Counted from the stretch's first letter, positions 14,868-22,022 are shown. The stretch is DNA of 22,022 nucleotides from an uncultured Alphaproteobacteria bacterium (GCA_913064995.1 CAJYBL010000010.1:1-22022); one strand, 5' to 3'. Program-made: numbers and translations. Notes: generated by a model not told the origin, from the sequence alone.

Positions 14868-16469
14868 GTGGAAAATTTCCTGTCATCTATTGGTATTTCG
14901 GGCGTTCAAACCGTTGTTCACAACCCGTCATATGATCAGCTTTATGAAGATGAGCTTCAACCCGGACTTGAAGGCTTTGCCCGCGGCTATTTAACCGAAC
15001 TTGGCGCCGTTAACGTGTTAACCGGCGAATATACTGGCCGGTCACCAAAAGATAAATTTATCGTCATGGATGACACCACCCGTGACAGCTATTGGTGGAA
15101 CGGTAATGGCACCAAAAATGACAATAAGCCAATCGATATAGCTGTCTGGAATGATCTAAAAGCGCTGGCCGCCAAACAGCTAAGCGGTAAAAAGCTGTAT
15201 ATTGTTGACGGATTTTGCGGTGCCAATAAAGACACTTGCATGAAAGTACGCTTTGTAATGGAGATCGCATGGCAGGCGCATTTTGTTAAAAACATGTTTA
15301 TTCGGCCAAGCGACCAAGAACATGCGGATTTTACTCCTGATTTCACTGTAGTAAATGCCTCAATGGCGACCAATCCAGACTGGGAACGTCACGGCATGAA
15401 TTCACCAACTTTTGTTGCCTTTAACCTGACCGAGCGTATGCAGCTCATTGGCGGCAGCTGGTATGGCGGCGAAATGAAAAAAGGGCTTTTCTCGGTGATG
15501 AATTACCTATTGCCGCAAAAGGGCATTGCCTCAATGCATTGTTCGGCAAATTCTGGTGCGAATGGCGATGTTGCGCTCTTCTTTGGTTTATCAGGAACCG
15601 GCAAAACCACGCTGTCAGCCTCGTCAAACCGCAGCCTGATTGGTGATGACGAACATGGCTGGGATGATGATGGCATTTTCAATTTTGAAGGTGGCTGTTA
15701 CGCCAAGACAAGCGATCTCAGTGAGGCCAGCGAGCCGGAAATCTATCGGGCAATCCGCCGCGATGCGCTGTTGGAAAATGTGATGGTGGATGCTGATGGC
15801 AAGATCGATTTCAGCGATACCAGCCTGACCCTTAACACCCGCGTTTCCTACCCGATCCATCACATTGACAATATTGTTCGTCCAGTCTCCAAGGCTGGTC
15901 ATGCCAAGCATGTGCTGTTTTTGACAGCCGATGCTTTTGGCGTTTTGCCGCCTGTTTCGATTCTTGACGATGCCGCGACGCAATATCACTTCCTGTCTGG
16001 CTTTACCGCTAAAATGGCCGGAATGGAACGTGGCATGACCGAACATCAACCAACCTTTTCGGCCTGTTTTGGAGCTGCCTTCCTAACGCTCCACCCAACC
16101 AAATATGCCGAAGTATTGAACAAGCGCATGCACGACGCAGGTGCAAAAGCCTACCTAATCAATACTGGCTGGAACGGTCAGGGAAAACGCATCTCGCTAG
16201 CCAATACACGGGCGTTGATCAATGCCATTTTTGATGGCGAATTAGATAATGCCGAAACCAAAACCTTACCAATCTTTAATTTGCAAATGCCAAAAGCTTT
16301 GGCTGGTTTGGACAGTCGGGTTTTAGATCCGCGGTCAAGTTATGATGATCCAGCTGAATGGGAAAAGCGCGCGCGCCATCTTGGTGGCCTATTTGTCGAT
16401 AATTTCAAGAAATTCACCGATAACGATGCTGGCAAAGTACTGGTTGCCGCAGGGCCACAGATCAGTTAA
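14868..16469 (+). CDS. pckA: Phosphoenolpyruvate carboxykinase (ATP)
   Basis: A 533-residue cytosolic enzyme converting oxaloacetate plus ATP to phosphoenolpyruvate, the entry step of gluconeogenesis. Motifs: YTGRSPKDKFIV, the ATP-binding GLSGTGKTTLS (240-250) with K246, IGDDEHGWDDDGIFNFEGGC with the metal-binding Asp residues, and a C-terminal RISLANTRALI. The start is GTG with GAGAG (14853-14857) ahead; a short dyad GAGA/TCTC (14853-14867) spans the ribosome binding site. It is transcribed alone from its own promoter and terminated by the hairpin at 16501-16521. It would draw carbon from the C2/C3 units released by the neighbouring catabolic genes; that link is inference. Confidence 0.96.
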   Translation: MENFLSSIGISGVQTVVHNPSYDQLYEDELQPGLEGFARGYLTELGAVNVLTGEYTGRSPKDKFIVMDDTTRDSYWWNGNGTKNDNKPIDIAVWNDLKALAAKQLSGKKLYIVDGFCGANKDTCMKVRFVMEIAWQAHFVKNMFIRPSDQEHADFTPDFTVVNASMATNPDWERHGMNSPTFVAFNLTERMQLIGGSWYGGEMKKGLFSVMNYLLPQKGIASMHCSANSGANGDVALFFGLSGTGKTTLSASSNRSLIGDDEHGWDDDGIFNFEGGCYAKTSDLSEASEPEIYRAIRRDALLENVMVDADGKIDFSDTSLTLNTRVSYPIHHIDNIVRPVSKAGHAKHVLFLTADAFGVLPPVSILDDAATQYHFLSGFTAKMAGMERGMTEHQPTFSACFGAAFLTLHPTKYAEVLNKRMHDAGAKAYLINTGWNGQGKRISLANTRALINAIFDGELDNAETKTLPIFNLQMPKALAGLDSRVLDPRSSYDDPAEWEKRARHLGGLFVDNFKKFTDNDAGKVLVAAGPQIS

Positions 16470-16490
16470 TCCAACGAAAATAAAATCTCA

Positions 16491-16528
16491 AAATAATAAA
16501 ACGCTGGCCCAAAATCAGCGTCCCTTTT
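16491..16528. terminator. Bidirectional terminator between pckA and the reductase gene
   Basis: ACGCTG (16501-16506) and CAGCGT (16516-16521) pair around a 9-base loop. On the + strand CCCTTTT follows. On the minus strand TTTTATTATT (from 16500-16491) follows. It sits 31 bases after the pckA stop and 37 bases beyond the convergent minus-strand gene, and so can serve both. Confidence 0.7.
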
Positions 16529-16557
16529 ACGCGTCATCCGACAGCAAAATGGTGCTG

Positions 16558-17553
16558 CTATAAAAGACTGTTAATCGTTTCAATCAGAGCGGCATTGATT
16601 TGCCGCGGGCCTTTATTGAGCCGGTTTTTATGGCGCCTTGAGCCAGGCATGCGCACCCCATCGATTGCCGCCATTTTTTGCATAAAACCCTCGACATGAT
16701 CCTGCCAGCCATCACCGGCAACCACCGTTGGCGATAGGCCGATGATCATTTCACCACCGCGTGGCGGGCCGCCATCCTTATTGTCGGTTTCCCGGGCTTC
16801 AAAACTGAATTGCTCGCCGGTCATGCCTGCGGCAAGCAATTCAACCATCAAGGCAATTGCCGATCCCTTGTAGCCCCCAAATGGCAATAGAACGCCCTTG
16901 GCAATCGCTGCCGGATCAGTGGTTAGCTGGCCATTTTCATCAAGCCCTGTTCCAAGCGGCACTTCACGGCCATCACGGGCGGCAATCTGCACATCGCCCA
17001 TCGCCATTGAGGCTGTTGCCATATCATAAACAACCGGATCATGACCCGGGCGCGGCCAAGCAAATGACAATGGATTTGTGCCAAATAAGGCCTCTCTCGA
17101 TCCGGCTGGCGCCACCGCTGGCATATAGGCAGTGCAAGCGATACCAACGAGACCACGATCCGCCAGATATTCGGTTTCCGGCCAAAGCGCAGCAAAATGG
17201 TGAACCCCAACAAGCGATAAAGCACCAATGCCAATTTGGTTTGTCGCCTCGACAAGCGCGGGCAACCCAACCGATTGCGCCAATGGCGCAAAACAGCCAT
17301 GACCATCGACCTGAATCACCGCAGGGCTAATATGTTTGATTGTTGGTTTGGCTTTGCCATCAACCTTGCCACTGCGGAGCGCTTTTACATAGCCAGGCAC
17401 ACGAAACAATCCATGCGAATGTGACCCGTCACGTTCGGCACGGCTGATGATATCGGCAAGCGCTTCGGCATTTGCCGTATCACATCCATTTGCCAGCATG
17501 ACCTTTTTAGCAAGGTCATAAATCGCATCAAGACCCAGTTCTTGCGCACTCAT
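16558..17553 (-). CDS. Ldh2-family reductase, most like delta1-piperideine/pyrroline-2-carboxylate reductase
   Basis: A 331-residue NAD(P)H-dependent oxidoreductase of the malate/L-lactate (Ldh2) family, which has its own fold. The catalytic-region signature DGSHSHGLFRVPGY carries H45/H47 and R51. Downstream VHHFAALWPE, LFGTNPLSFAWPRPG, MAMGDVQIAARDGR, LPFGGYKGSAIALMVELLAAG and FSFEAR resemble DpkA, which reduces cyclic imines (delta1-piperideine-2-carboxylate to pipecolate, delta1-pyrroline-2-carboxylate to proline), more than malate, sulfolactate or ureidoglycolate dehydrogenases. The ATG overlaps the proV stop by four bases, so it is the last gene of the proXWV operon and probably acts on something that transporter imports. 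A ureidoglycolate dehydrogenase role is possible given the purine genes, but they are far away and on another transcript. Confidence 0.75.
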   Translation of the reverse strand: MSAQELGLDAIYDLAKKVMLANGCDTANAEALADIISRAERDGSHSHGLFRVPGYVKALRSGKVDGKAKPTIKHISPAVIQVDGHGCFAPLAQSVGLPALVEATNQIGIGALSLVGVHHFAALWPETEYLADRGLVGIACTAYMPAVAPAGSREALFGTNPLSFAWPRPGHDPVVYDMATASMAMGDVQIAARDGREVPLGTGLDENGQLTTDPAAIAKGVLLPFGGYKGSAIALMVELLAAGMTGEQFSFEARETDNKDGGPPRGGEMIIGLSPTVVAGDGWQDHVEGFMQKMAAIDGVRMPGSRRHKNRLNKGPRQINAALIETINSLL

Positions 17554-18596
17554 TTGTACCTTGGCCCTTCATTAACACGGTCCGGACGTGCCATCGCAGC
17601 AATGGCATTACCCATACTGATCTTGCCAATCGTCTTGCCATCATCAGCAACAACGGCACCACTGTCCTTGCCAGCATTTACCAGCTGTTGCAGCGCATCT
17701 TCAAGCGGCGTTTTAATACCCATTTTCGGCCCAGTTGCCCGATTGGCCTTTTCCATTATCGACCGCACTTCGAGAACACGTCCACGATTGATATCTTTGA
17801 TAAAGTCGGAGATGTAATCATCGGCAGGCTTCATGATGATCGATTGTGGATCACCCTGTTGGATAACCTCACCATCACGAAGAATCGAAATTTCATCGCC
17901 AATCCGTAAGGCTTCATCAAGGTCATGCGTGATAAAGACAATAGTTTTATGCAATTCTTCTTGAAGATCGAGAAGGATGTTCTGCATATCGGTTCGGATC
18001 AACGGATCAAGCGCCGAGAATGCTTCGTCCATCAGCAAGATTTCTGCATCAGTTGCCAGGGCACGGGCAAGGCCAACACGCTGCTGCATACCACCAGATA
18101 GCTGCGCTGGAAAATGCTGTTCAAAACCGGCAAGCCCAACACGATCAATCCAACGCTGGCTTCGCTCGAAAGCTTCACCCTCACTGATGCCCTGAATGCT
18201 TAGGCCGTAAGCCACATTCTGCGACACTGTGCGATGCGGCAAAAGCCCAAAACGCTGAAACACCATTGATGCTTTATGGCGACGGAAGTCTCGCAGTTCC
18301 TCAGTCGACATTGCCAGGACATTGTCACCATCAACAATGACTTCGCCTTCGGTGGGTTCGATCAGACGGTTAATATGCCGGATCAAGGTTGATTTCCCCG
18401 AACCAGACAGTCCCATAATTACCTGAATTCGCTTAGACTTAATCTTGACATTAATATCACGAAGGCCAAGAACATGGCCATGATGATCAAGCAAATCTTG
18501 TTTACTAATACCCGCATGAACATGCTTCATGGCCGCTTCAGGATTATTCCCAAACACCTTATAAAGATCCCGAATTTCAATTTTGATATCAGTCAT
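17550..18596 (-). CDS. proV: Betaine/proline-type ABC transporter ATPase (ProV/OpuAA)
   Basis: A 348-residue ATPase of the glycine betaine/L-proline importer. Walker A GLSGSGKST (62-70), signature LSGGMQQR (166-173), Walker B ILLMDEAF (D190, E191) and the switch FITHDLDEA are all intact. The quaternary-amine-type N-terminal extension (residues 1-45) precedes the first strand. The C-terminal part carries one recognisable CBS-like segment (TPLEDALQQLVNAGKDSGAVV); the protein is about 50 residues shorter than E. coli ProV, so the osmosensing tandem CBS is reduced. AGGAAG precedes the ATG at 18596, which overlaps the proW end by 8 bases. Confidence 0.93.
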   Translation of the reverse strand: MTDIKIEIRDLYKVFGNNPEAAMKHVHAGISKQDLLDHHGHVLGLRDINVKIKSKRIQVIMGLSGSGKSTLIRHINRLIEPTEGEVIVDGDNVLAMSTEELRDFRRHKASMVFQRFGLLPHRTVSQNVAYGLSIQGISEGEAFERSQRWIDRVGLAGFEQHFPAQLSGGMQQRVGLARALATDAEILLMDEAFSALDPLIRTDMQNILLDLQEELHKTIVFITHDLDEALRIGDEISILRDGEVIQQGDPQSIIMKPADDYISDFIKDINRGRVLEVRSIMEKANRATGPKMGIKTPLEDALQQLVNAGKDSGAVVADDGKTIGKISMGNAIAAMARPDRVNEGPRYK

Positions 18597-19479
18597 GGCC
18601 ACTTCCTTTGCGGTAAGCTTGCAAACGCTGGCCATATTTTTGTGAAACACGGTCAAAGATGATGGCGATGGCAACAATGGCCAAGCCGTTCATCAAACCA
18701 AGCGCTAGGTACTGGTTTGAAACCGCCTGCAAAACCGGCACGCCAAGACCACGAACACCTATCATTGAGGCAATCACAACCATCGCAAGCGCCATCATAA
18801 TTGTCTGGTTCACACCAGCAAATATATTCGGCAGCGCTAACGGGATCTGAACCCCCCAAAGCCGTTGTTTGTAATTGGCACCAAAAGCATCAGCCGCTTC
18901 CAACACTTCTTCATCAACAAGCCGGATGCCAAGATTGGTCAGGCGCACAATTGGCGGAGCAGCATAGATGCATACCGCAATCAGCCCCGGCACCTTGCCA
19001 ATGCCCAAAAGCATCACAACAGGGATCAAATAAACAAAGCTTGGGATGGTCTGCATCACATCAAGAACAGGGGTGATAATCGATTGAACACGGTTTGACT
19101 TGGCCATCCAAATCCCAAGCGGAATGCCTACCCCGATACAAACTAAAGTGGCCACCGAAATGATAGCTAATGTGGCCATGGTATTTTCCCACATACCAAA
19201 ATAGCCAATAATTATAAAACAAATAACCGATCCTAGAACCAGCTTCCAGCTACGTGAGCCAAGCCAAGCCAAGCCAGCGATTGCTGCAAGAATAATTGGC
19301 CATGGCGAGTTAATTAACAGTCGCTCAAACCAAATCATGAATTGTAATAAAGGATCAAAAAAATTTTCGATACCCTCACCGTAGGCACGTGAGAAGCTGC
19401 GGAATCCAAAATCAACAGCCTTCTTGAAATCGCGTAAATCACCACGGCCCAGTTCAGGGAACTCGCTGAAAAATTCCAT
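18589..19479 (-). CDS. proW: Betaine/proline-type ABC permease (ProW/OpuAB)
   Basis: A 296-residue inner-membrane permease with about six to seven hydrophobic segments and the binding-protein-dependent transport domain over residues ~90-280. Characteristic stretches: GIPLGIWMAKSNRVQSII, LDVMQTIPSFVYLIPVVMLLGIGKVPG, the ATPase-coupling EAADAFGANYKQRLWGVQIPLALP, and GVNQTIMMALAMVVIASMIG. The ATG at 19479 is set by AGAGG; the longer frame would run into the intercistronic hairpin. It is preceded by that hairpin and overlaps proV. Confidence 0.94.
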   Translation of the reverse strand: MEFFSEFPELGRGDLRDFKKAVDFGFRSFSRAYGEGIENFFDPLLQFMIWFERLLINSPWPIILAAIAGLAWLGSRSWKLVLGSVICFIIIGYFGMWENTMATLAIISVATLVCIGVGIPLGIWMAKSNRVQSIITPVLDVMQTIPSFVYLIPVVMLLGIGKVPGLIAVCIYAAPPIVRLTNLGIRLVDEEVLEAADAFGANYKQRLWGVQIPLALPNIFAGVNQTIMMALAMVVIASMIGVRGLGVPVLQAVSNQYLALGLMNGLAIVAIAIIFDRVSQKYGQRLQAYRKGSGHD

Positions 19480-19497
19480 AACGCTAACCTCTTGTAG

Positions 19498-19530
19498 AAA
19501 AATTGCCTGCCGACAAAAACCGGCAGGCAA
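19498..19530 (-). terminator. Terminator-like hairpin between proX and proW
   Basis: TTGCCTGCCG (19503-19512) and CGGCAGGCAA (19521-19530) form a perfect 10-bp stem with an 8-base loop. On the minus strand it is followed directly by TTTTT (19502-19498). It starts 25 bases after the proX stop and ends 18 bases before proW. It probably ends or protects most transcripts after proX, giving more binding protein than permease and ATPase, as in many binding-protein operons. Confidence 0.8.
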
Positions 19531-19555
19531 TATGTTGATACACTAACACGTGATC

Positions 19556-20563
19556 CTACAGACCCGCTTTAACCTTCTTAGCAACATCTGCGCTAACCCA
19601 ACCAGTCCATACATCAGCGTGCTTGGTCAAGAACTCGATGGCAGCATCTTCACCAGTCGCCTGCTGATCAGCCATGTAGGCCAAAGTCGCATTCATTACA
19701 GGGCCAGGAAAAATACGCTTTGCAAAGTAGTCGCCAGCCGGGCCAACACGCTTTTTAAAGCTGTCAGTAATTACAGTGTGAACCTCTGACTTTGTCCAAG
19801 CCGAAGCTTTTGGATTTGCACATTCCTGTTCAGGTTTGACAATGCAGCTATCCCAGTTTTCGCTACCCGCAAATGGAACACCAAAGTCAAGCATTGTTAG
19901 GCTGTATTTACCCACAACTGAAGTTGGTGACCAATAGTAACCAAACCAGTTTTCACCCCGGTCCGCAGCTTTTGCAATTGAAGCATCGAGGCCAGCCGCT
20001 GAACCTGGATCAACCAGACGCCATCCCTTCTTTTCCATTTCAAAAGCCCGGAAAAGGTTGTTGTTAGCTAGCTGGCAGCCCCAGCCTGAGGGACACGTAT
20101 GGAAACCACCTTTTGATGGATCTTCCGGGTGTGGAAATAAATCTGGACGCTCAAGTACATCAAGCACTGTTTTAAGCTCAGGGTGCGCTTTCATAGTGTT
20201 TGGCAACAACCACCAGCCTTCACCCAAACCTGTAATCGGGCCCTCTGATACGGTATGGAGACGGCCCTCGGCTTTTGCAGCATTCAGTGGAGTGGCAACA
20301 GCATTGACCCAAAGCTCACCGGCCACATCTGGCTGGCCCTTTTCATTCATTGAAGTGAACGTTGGCATTGTGTCGCCAGGTACAATTTCAACCTTACAGC
20401 CATAACCCGACTCCAAGATAATCTTATCCACATTGGCCATCAACTGTGCCGATGCCCAGTTCATTTCAGCGATAGAGACAGTACCACATGCCGCGGACGC
20501 CTGGCCTGAGACCCCTAACATGGTTCCTGCAGCAACTGCCGACGCAATAAGTAATTTTCTCAT
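19556..20563 (-). CDS. proX: Periplasmic betaine/proline-type substrate-binding protein (ProX/OpuAC)
   Basis: A 335-residue periplasmic protein. The signal peptide is clear: MRKLLIA, a hydrophobic core, and cleavage after ASA near residue 24. The OpuAC-type binding domain follows, opening with CGTVSIAEMNWASAQLMAN. Tryptophans likely to build an aromatic cage for a quaternary amine include W36 and those in ELWVNA, EGWWLLP and FGYYWSPT. Six or more cysteines (C26, CPSGWGC, DSCI, QECAN) suggest periplasmic disulfides. GGGAGGG precedes the ATG at 20563; the longer frame starting at a GTG at 20641 is rejected because it would bury the signal peptide. The ligand (glycine betaine, proline betaine or other) is not determined. 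Confidence 0.92.
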   Translation of the reverse strand: MRKLLIASAVAAGTMLGVSGQASAACGTVSIAEMNWASAQLMANVDKIILESGYGCKVEIVPGDTMPTFTSMNEKGQPDVAGELWVNAVATPLNAAKAEGRLHTVSEGPITGLGEGWWLLPNTMKAHPELKTVLDVLERPDLFPHPEDPSKGGFHTCPSGWGCQLANNNLFRAFEMEKKGWRLVDPGSAAGLDASIAKAADRGENWFGYYWSPTSVVGKYSLTMLDFGVPFAGSENWDSCIVKPEQECANPKASAWTKSEVHTVITDSFKKRVGPAGDYFAKRIFPGPVMNATLAYMADQQATGEDAAIEFLTKHADVWTGWVSADVAKKVKAGL

Positions 20564-20630
20564 CTTAACCCTCCCAAGGATTTTATTGACGTAATTTTTG
20601 TTTGTTAAAGAACAGCACTCATTCTTTTTA

Positions 20631-20663
20631 ATTATATCCACAATGCGACATTTGTTGGGTCAA
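20631..20663 (-). promoter_or_regulatory. proX: Weak promoter candidate for proX
   Basis: On the minus strand a perfect TATAAT (20636-20631) follows TTGACC (20663-20658), but the spacer is 21 bases, longer than normal. It overlaps the end of the small ORF. If used, it would give proX a leader of about 60 bases and exclude the small ORF. Confidence 0.3.
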
Positions 20664-20730
20664 TAACAGCGTTTTTTTGATTACCTACGAAAATACCAAC
20701 TTTTGAAAGTTTTTTTTCTAAATATAACAT
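20632..20730 (-). CDS. Possible 32-residue small protein or leader peptide upstream of proX
   Basis: ATG at 20730 preceded by a near-ideal AAGGAG (20743-20738) with 7-base spacing, then 32 sense codons and TAA at 20634-20632. The peptide begins MLYLEKKLSKVGIFVG and ends NVALWI; it has no signal peptide or membrane helix. It lies 68 bases before proX in the same direction, in an AT-rich 285-base spacer (20564-20848). I do not recognise it. It may be a real small gene, a leader affecting proX, or chance; the Shine-Dalgarno is the main support. Confidence 0.4.
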   Translation of the reverse strand: MLYLEKKLSKVGIFVGNQKNAVIDPTNVALWI

Positions 20731-20800
20731 GAGGGATCTCCTTTGGGACCAATCAAACAATTAAATCGCGCGTAACACAAACTTAGTTTTTTAATCACTA

Positions 20801-20819
20801 TGTTTAAAATAGTTAAACA
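20801..20819. promoter_or_regulatory. Operator-like dyad upstream of proX
   Basis: TGTTTAA-AATAG-TTAAACA is a perfect 7-bp inverted repeat with a 5-base centre, in the AT-rich spacer between the aldolase gene and the proX operon. Its size and symmetry fit a dimeric repressor site; the regulator is not in the window. Confidence 0.35.
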
Positions 20820-20848
20820 CAGATATGCGATTTCGATTGTTATATACT

Positions 20849-21583
20849 TTAGAGCCTGTATTCAGGCTCTTCATTGTCCAGAATTCTACGAATTGCGGCG
20901 AGGTGCTGGTTAACTGTTTGATCCTGGACTTCCCATTGCTTTGCAGTTTTCTCGGCGATTTTATCTGGAATCACGGAAAGCTCCAAATTCGTTGACTTTG
21001 CGGTCAAGTAAGTTTGGCATGCACGCTCGTAATAGTAAGCTAGATCAAAGGCAAGTGCCGGCGTTTCGGCAACGGTCATAAAACCGTGATTGCCCATCAT
21101 CACCATTCGTTTATTGCCAAGAATGGTTGATAGCCTTTCCGCCTCATCATCAAGCCCCATGCCATCGAACCCGCAATCCACCGCAACACGGTTAAAGAAA
21201 CGGCAGCTGGTTTGATCTACCGGCAGCAAAGTCGGGTCTTTGAGTGCGCTAAGCGCAGTGGCATAATGGGAATGCAAATGCACGATACAACGCGCCTGAG
21301 GGTTATTGCGATGCATTGCGCCATGAATCCACCATGCTGTTGGATCAACCTTTTGCCCATAATCAGACGGCGTTTTGCGTGCATCAAGAAGCAGCAGATC
21401 GCTTGCCCGAATTCTGGAAAAATGTACACCGTAAGGATTCATCAAAAATTGTTGGCCATCATCCGATACGGCATAGGAAAAATGATTAGCAATGCCTTCA
21501 TGCATCGATTCACGCGCCGTCCAGCGAAAAATCGCCGCAAGATCACAGCGCGCCTCATCAATATCAACAATGATTTCAGACAT
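20849..21583 (-). CDS. Class II aldolase/adducin-family protein
   Basis: A 244-residue cytosolic protein of the class II aldolase/adducin fold, Zn-dependent. Metal ligands are visible as HLHSHYATALSAL (three His in the loop) and a third site in MGNHGFMTV. The N-terminal stretch LAAIFRWTARESMHEGIANHFS is the usual family opening, followed by FLMNPYGVHFSRI and AMHRNNPQARCIVHLHSH. Relatives are L-fuculose-1-phosphate aldolase, methylthioribulose-1-phosphate dehydratase and many of unknown substrate; I cannot choose among them. The ATG at 21583 fits the family start but has a weak Shine-Dalgarno. It lies upstream of the proX operon on the same strand and is divergent from an aldehyde dehydrogenase, suggesting a shared catabolic role. 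Confidence 0.85.
   Translation of the reverse strand: MSEIIVDIDEARCDLAAIFRWTARESMHEGIANHFSYAVSDDGQQFLMNPYGVHFSRIRASDLLLLDARKTPSDYGQKVDPTAWWIHGAMHRNNPQARCIVHLHSHYATALSALKDPTLLPVDQTSCRFFNRVAVDCGFDGMGLDDEAERLSTILGNKRMVMMGNHGFMTVAETPALAFDLAYYYERACQTYLTAKSTNLELSVIPDKIAEKTAKQWEVQDQTVNQHLAAIRRILDNEEPEYRL
20851..20870 (-). other. Palindromic hairpin over the aldolase stop codon
   Basis: AGAGCCTG-TATT-CAGGCTCT is a perfect 8-bp stem with a 4-base loop, covering the last codons and the stop of the aldolase gene. No T-run follows on the minus strand, so it is not a classical terminator, but it may stabilise the 3' end. Confidence 0.5.
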
Positions 21584-21697
21584 GATCAACTCGTTATGCC
21601 CGCCGCCAAGCGGCATCAAAACCCGACATCTGATCAAGCCTGACTGACTCACCAGCAAGATCAAATGCTTTTTAAAATTCTTTGGGTTATGTTAGGC

Positions 21698-21730
21698 ATC
21701 GATAGAAAAAAAGTCATTACTTTTGTCGAT
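21698..21730. promoter_or_regulatory. Interrupted dyad in the aldolase-ALDH divergent spacer
   Basis: AAAAGT (21709-21714) and ACTTTT (21719-21724) around CATT, flanked outward by ATCGA (21698-21702) and TCGAT (21726-21730). It is in the middle of the 185-base divergent spacer, where both promoters must lie. A regulatory role is a guess. Confidence 0.25.
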
Positions 21731-21768
21731 CGGTAAATTTGGCGACCAAAAAGGCGGGGGAGTAGCGC

Positions 21769-22022
21769 ATGCAAATCTGTCAGTCACTCATTGGCGGCAA
21801 GCCCGTAAAAAGCAATCTACCAATCATCGAAAAGCGGTATCCAGCAACAGGCGAAGTGATTGCCCATATCGAACCGGCAAGCAATACAATGCTGGATGAG
21901 GCTGTTGCGATTGCCAGCAAGGCTCAAATTTCATGGGCCAAAACCGATGCATTTGACCGCGCCAAAATTCTGCATAAAGCCGCCAATCTGATGCGCGAGG
22001 CAAATGACGAACTTGCTCATTT
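21769..22022 (+). CDS. Aldehyde dehydrogenase family, N-terminal part (cut by window end)
   Basis: The first 84 codons of an NAD(P)-dependent aldehyde dehydrogenase, beginning MQICQSLIGGKPV and continuing YPATGEVIAHIEPAS, then LDEAVAIASKAQISWAK and RAKILHKAANLMRE. These are the N-terminal oligomerisation and cofactor-domain stretches of the family, and they resemble betaine-aldehyde dehydrogenases. The catalytic Cys and Glu lie beyond the window. GGGGGAG (21756-21762) precedes the ATG at 21769. It is divergent from the aldolase gene and next to a betaine-type importer, which makes betaine aldehyde or an aldolase-derived aldehyde plausible substrates. Confidence 0.85.
   Translation, partial: MQICQSLIGGKPVKSNLPIIEKRYPATGEVIAHIEPASNTMLDEAVAIASKAQISWAKTDAFDRAKILHKAANLMREANDELAH

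Noticed and set aside
16558..17553. Ureidoglycolate dehydrogenase (AllD) as the Ldh2-family gene
   Set aside because: Internal motifs look more like DpkA, the gene is coupled to proV, and AllA already handles ureidoglycolate; kept only as an alternative.
20564..20641. N-terminal extension of ProX to the GTG at 20641
   Set aside because: It would place 26 polar residues before a clear signal peptide; GGGAGGG directly precedes the ATG at 20563.
1..22022. tRNA, rRNA, CRISPR, insertion sequence, prophage or toxin-antitoxin genes
   Set aside because: No cloverleaf-like, spaced-repeat, transposase, integrase or small paired-gene signal was seen in the spacers or coding regions.

Overview
The window reads as an accessory-metabolism region of a marine-type alphaproteobacterium of intermediate GC. 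The gene families, the split XdhA/XdhB layout and the membrane urate oxidase PuuD fit that group; a SAR116-like origin is a guess and is not proven by the sequence. All genes are metabolic or transport genes. I see no rRNA, tRNA, CRISPR array, insertion sequence or prophage, and no gene-free stretch longer than 300 bases.

Region 1 (1-521) is an AT-rich, apparently decayed 3' part of a truB (tRNA pseudouridine synthase B) gene. Its composition and codon use differ sharply from everything to its right, so it is either a foreign remnant or an assembly junction.

Region 2 (523-12004) is a purine-salvage and ureide-catabolism locus. An NCS2 purine permease and an 8-oxoguanine-deaminase-type amidohydrolase lie on the + strand. 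They converge on a seven-gene minus-strand operon, uraH-xdhA-xdhB-xdhC-puuD-puuE-allA, and uraD is transcribed divergently from uraH. Together they take hypoxanthine/xanthine (XdhABC) or 8-oxoguanine (deaminase) to urate, then through PuuD, UraH and UraD to allantoin, through PuuE to allantoate, and through AllA from ureidoglycolate to glyoxylate plus urea. The allantoate-to-ureidoglycolate enzyme and a regulator are not in the window.

Region 3 (12035-16527) holds mmsA (minus strand, with its own terminator), a DMT/EamA-type exporter, and pckA with a recognisable sigma70-type promoter. pckA ends at a shared, bidirectional terminator.

Region 4 (16558-22022) is a compatible-solute locus. A minus-strand operon proX-proW-proV ends in a translationally coupled Ldh2-family reductase that most resembles delta1-piperideine/pyrroline-2-carboxylate reductase. 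A terminator-like hairpin between proX and proW probably favours binding-protein expression. A 32-codon ORF with a very good Shine-Dalgarno sequence precedes proX. Upstream lie a class II aldolase-family gene and, divergently, the start of an aldehyde dehydrogenase cut by the window end. The layout suggests uptake and catabolism of a betaine or imino-acid osmolyte.

Start codons were chosen by Shine-Dalgarno position and family N-termini, and many differ from the longest open frame. Motif matches are from memory of the families; no database search was possible.
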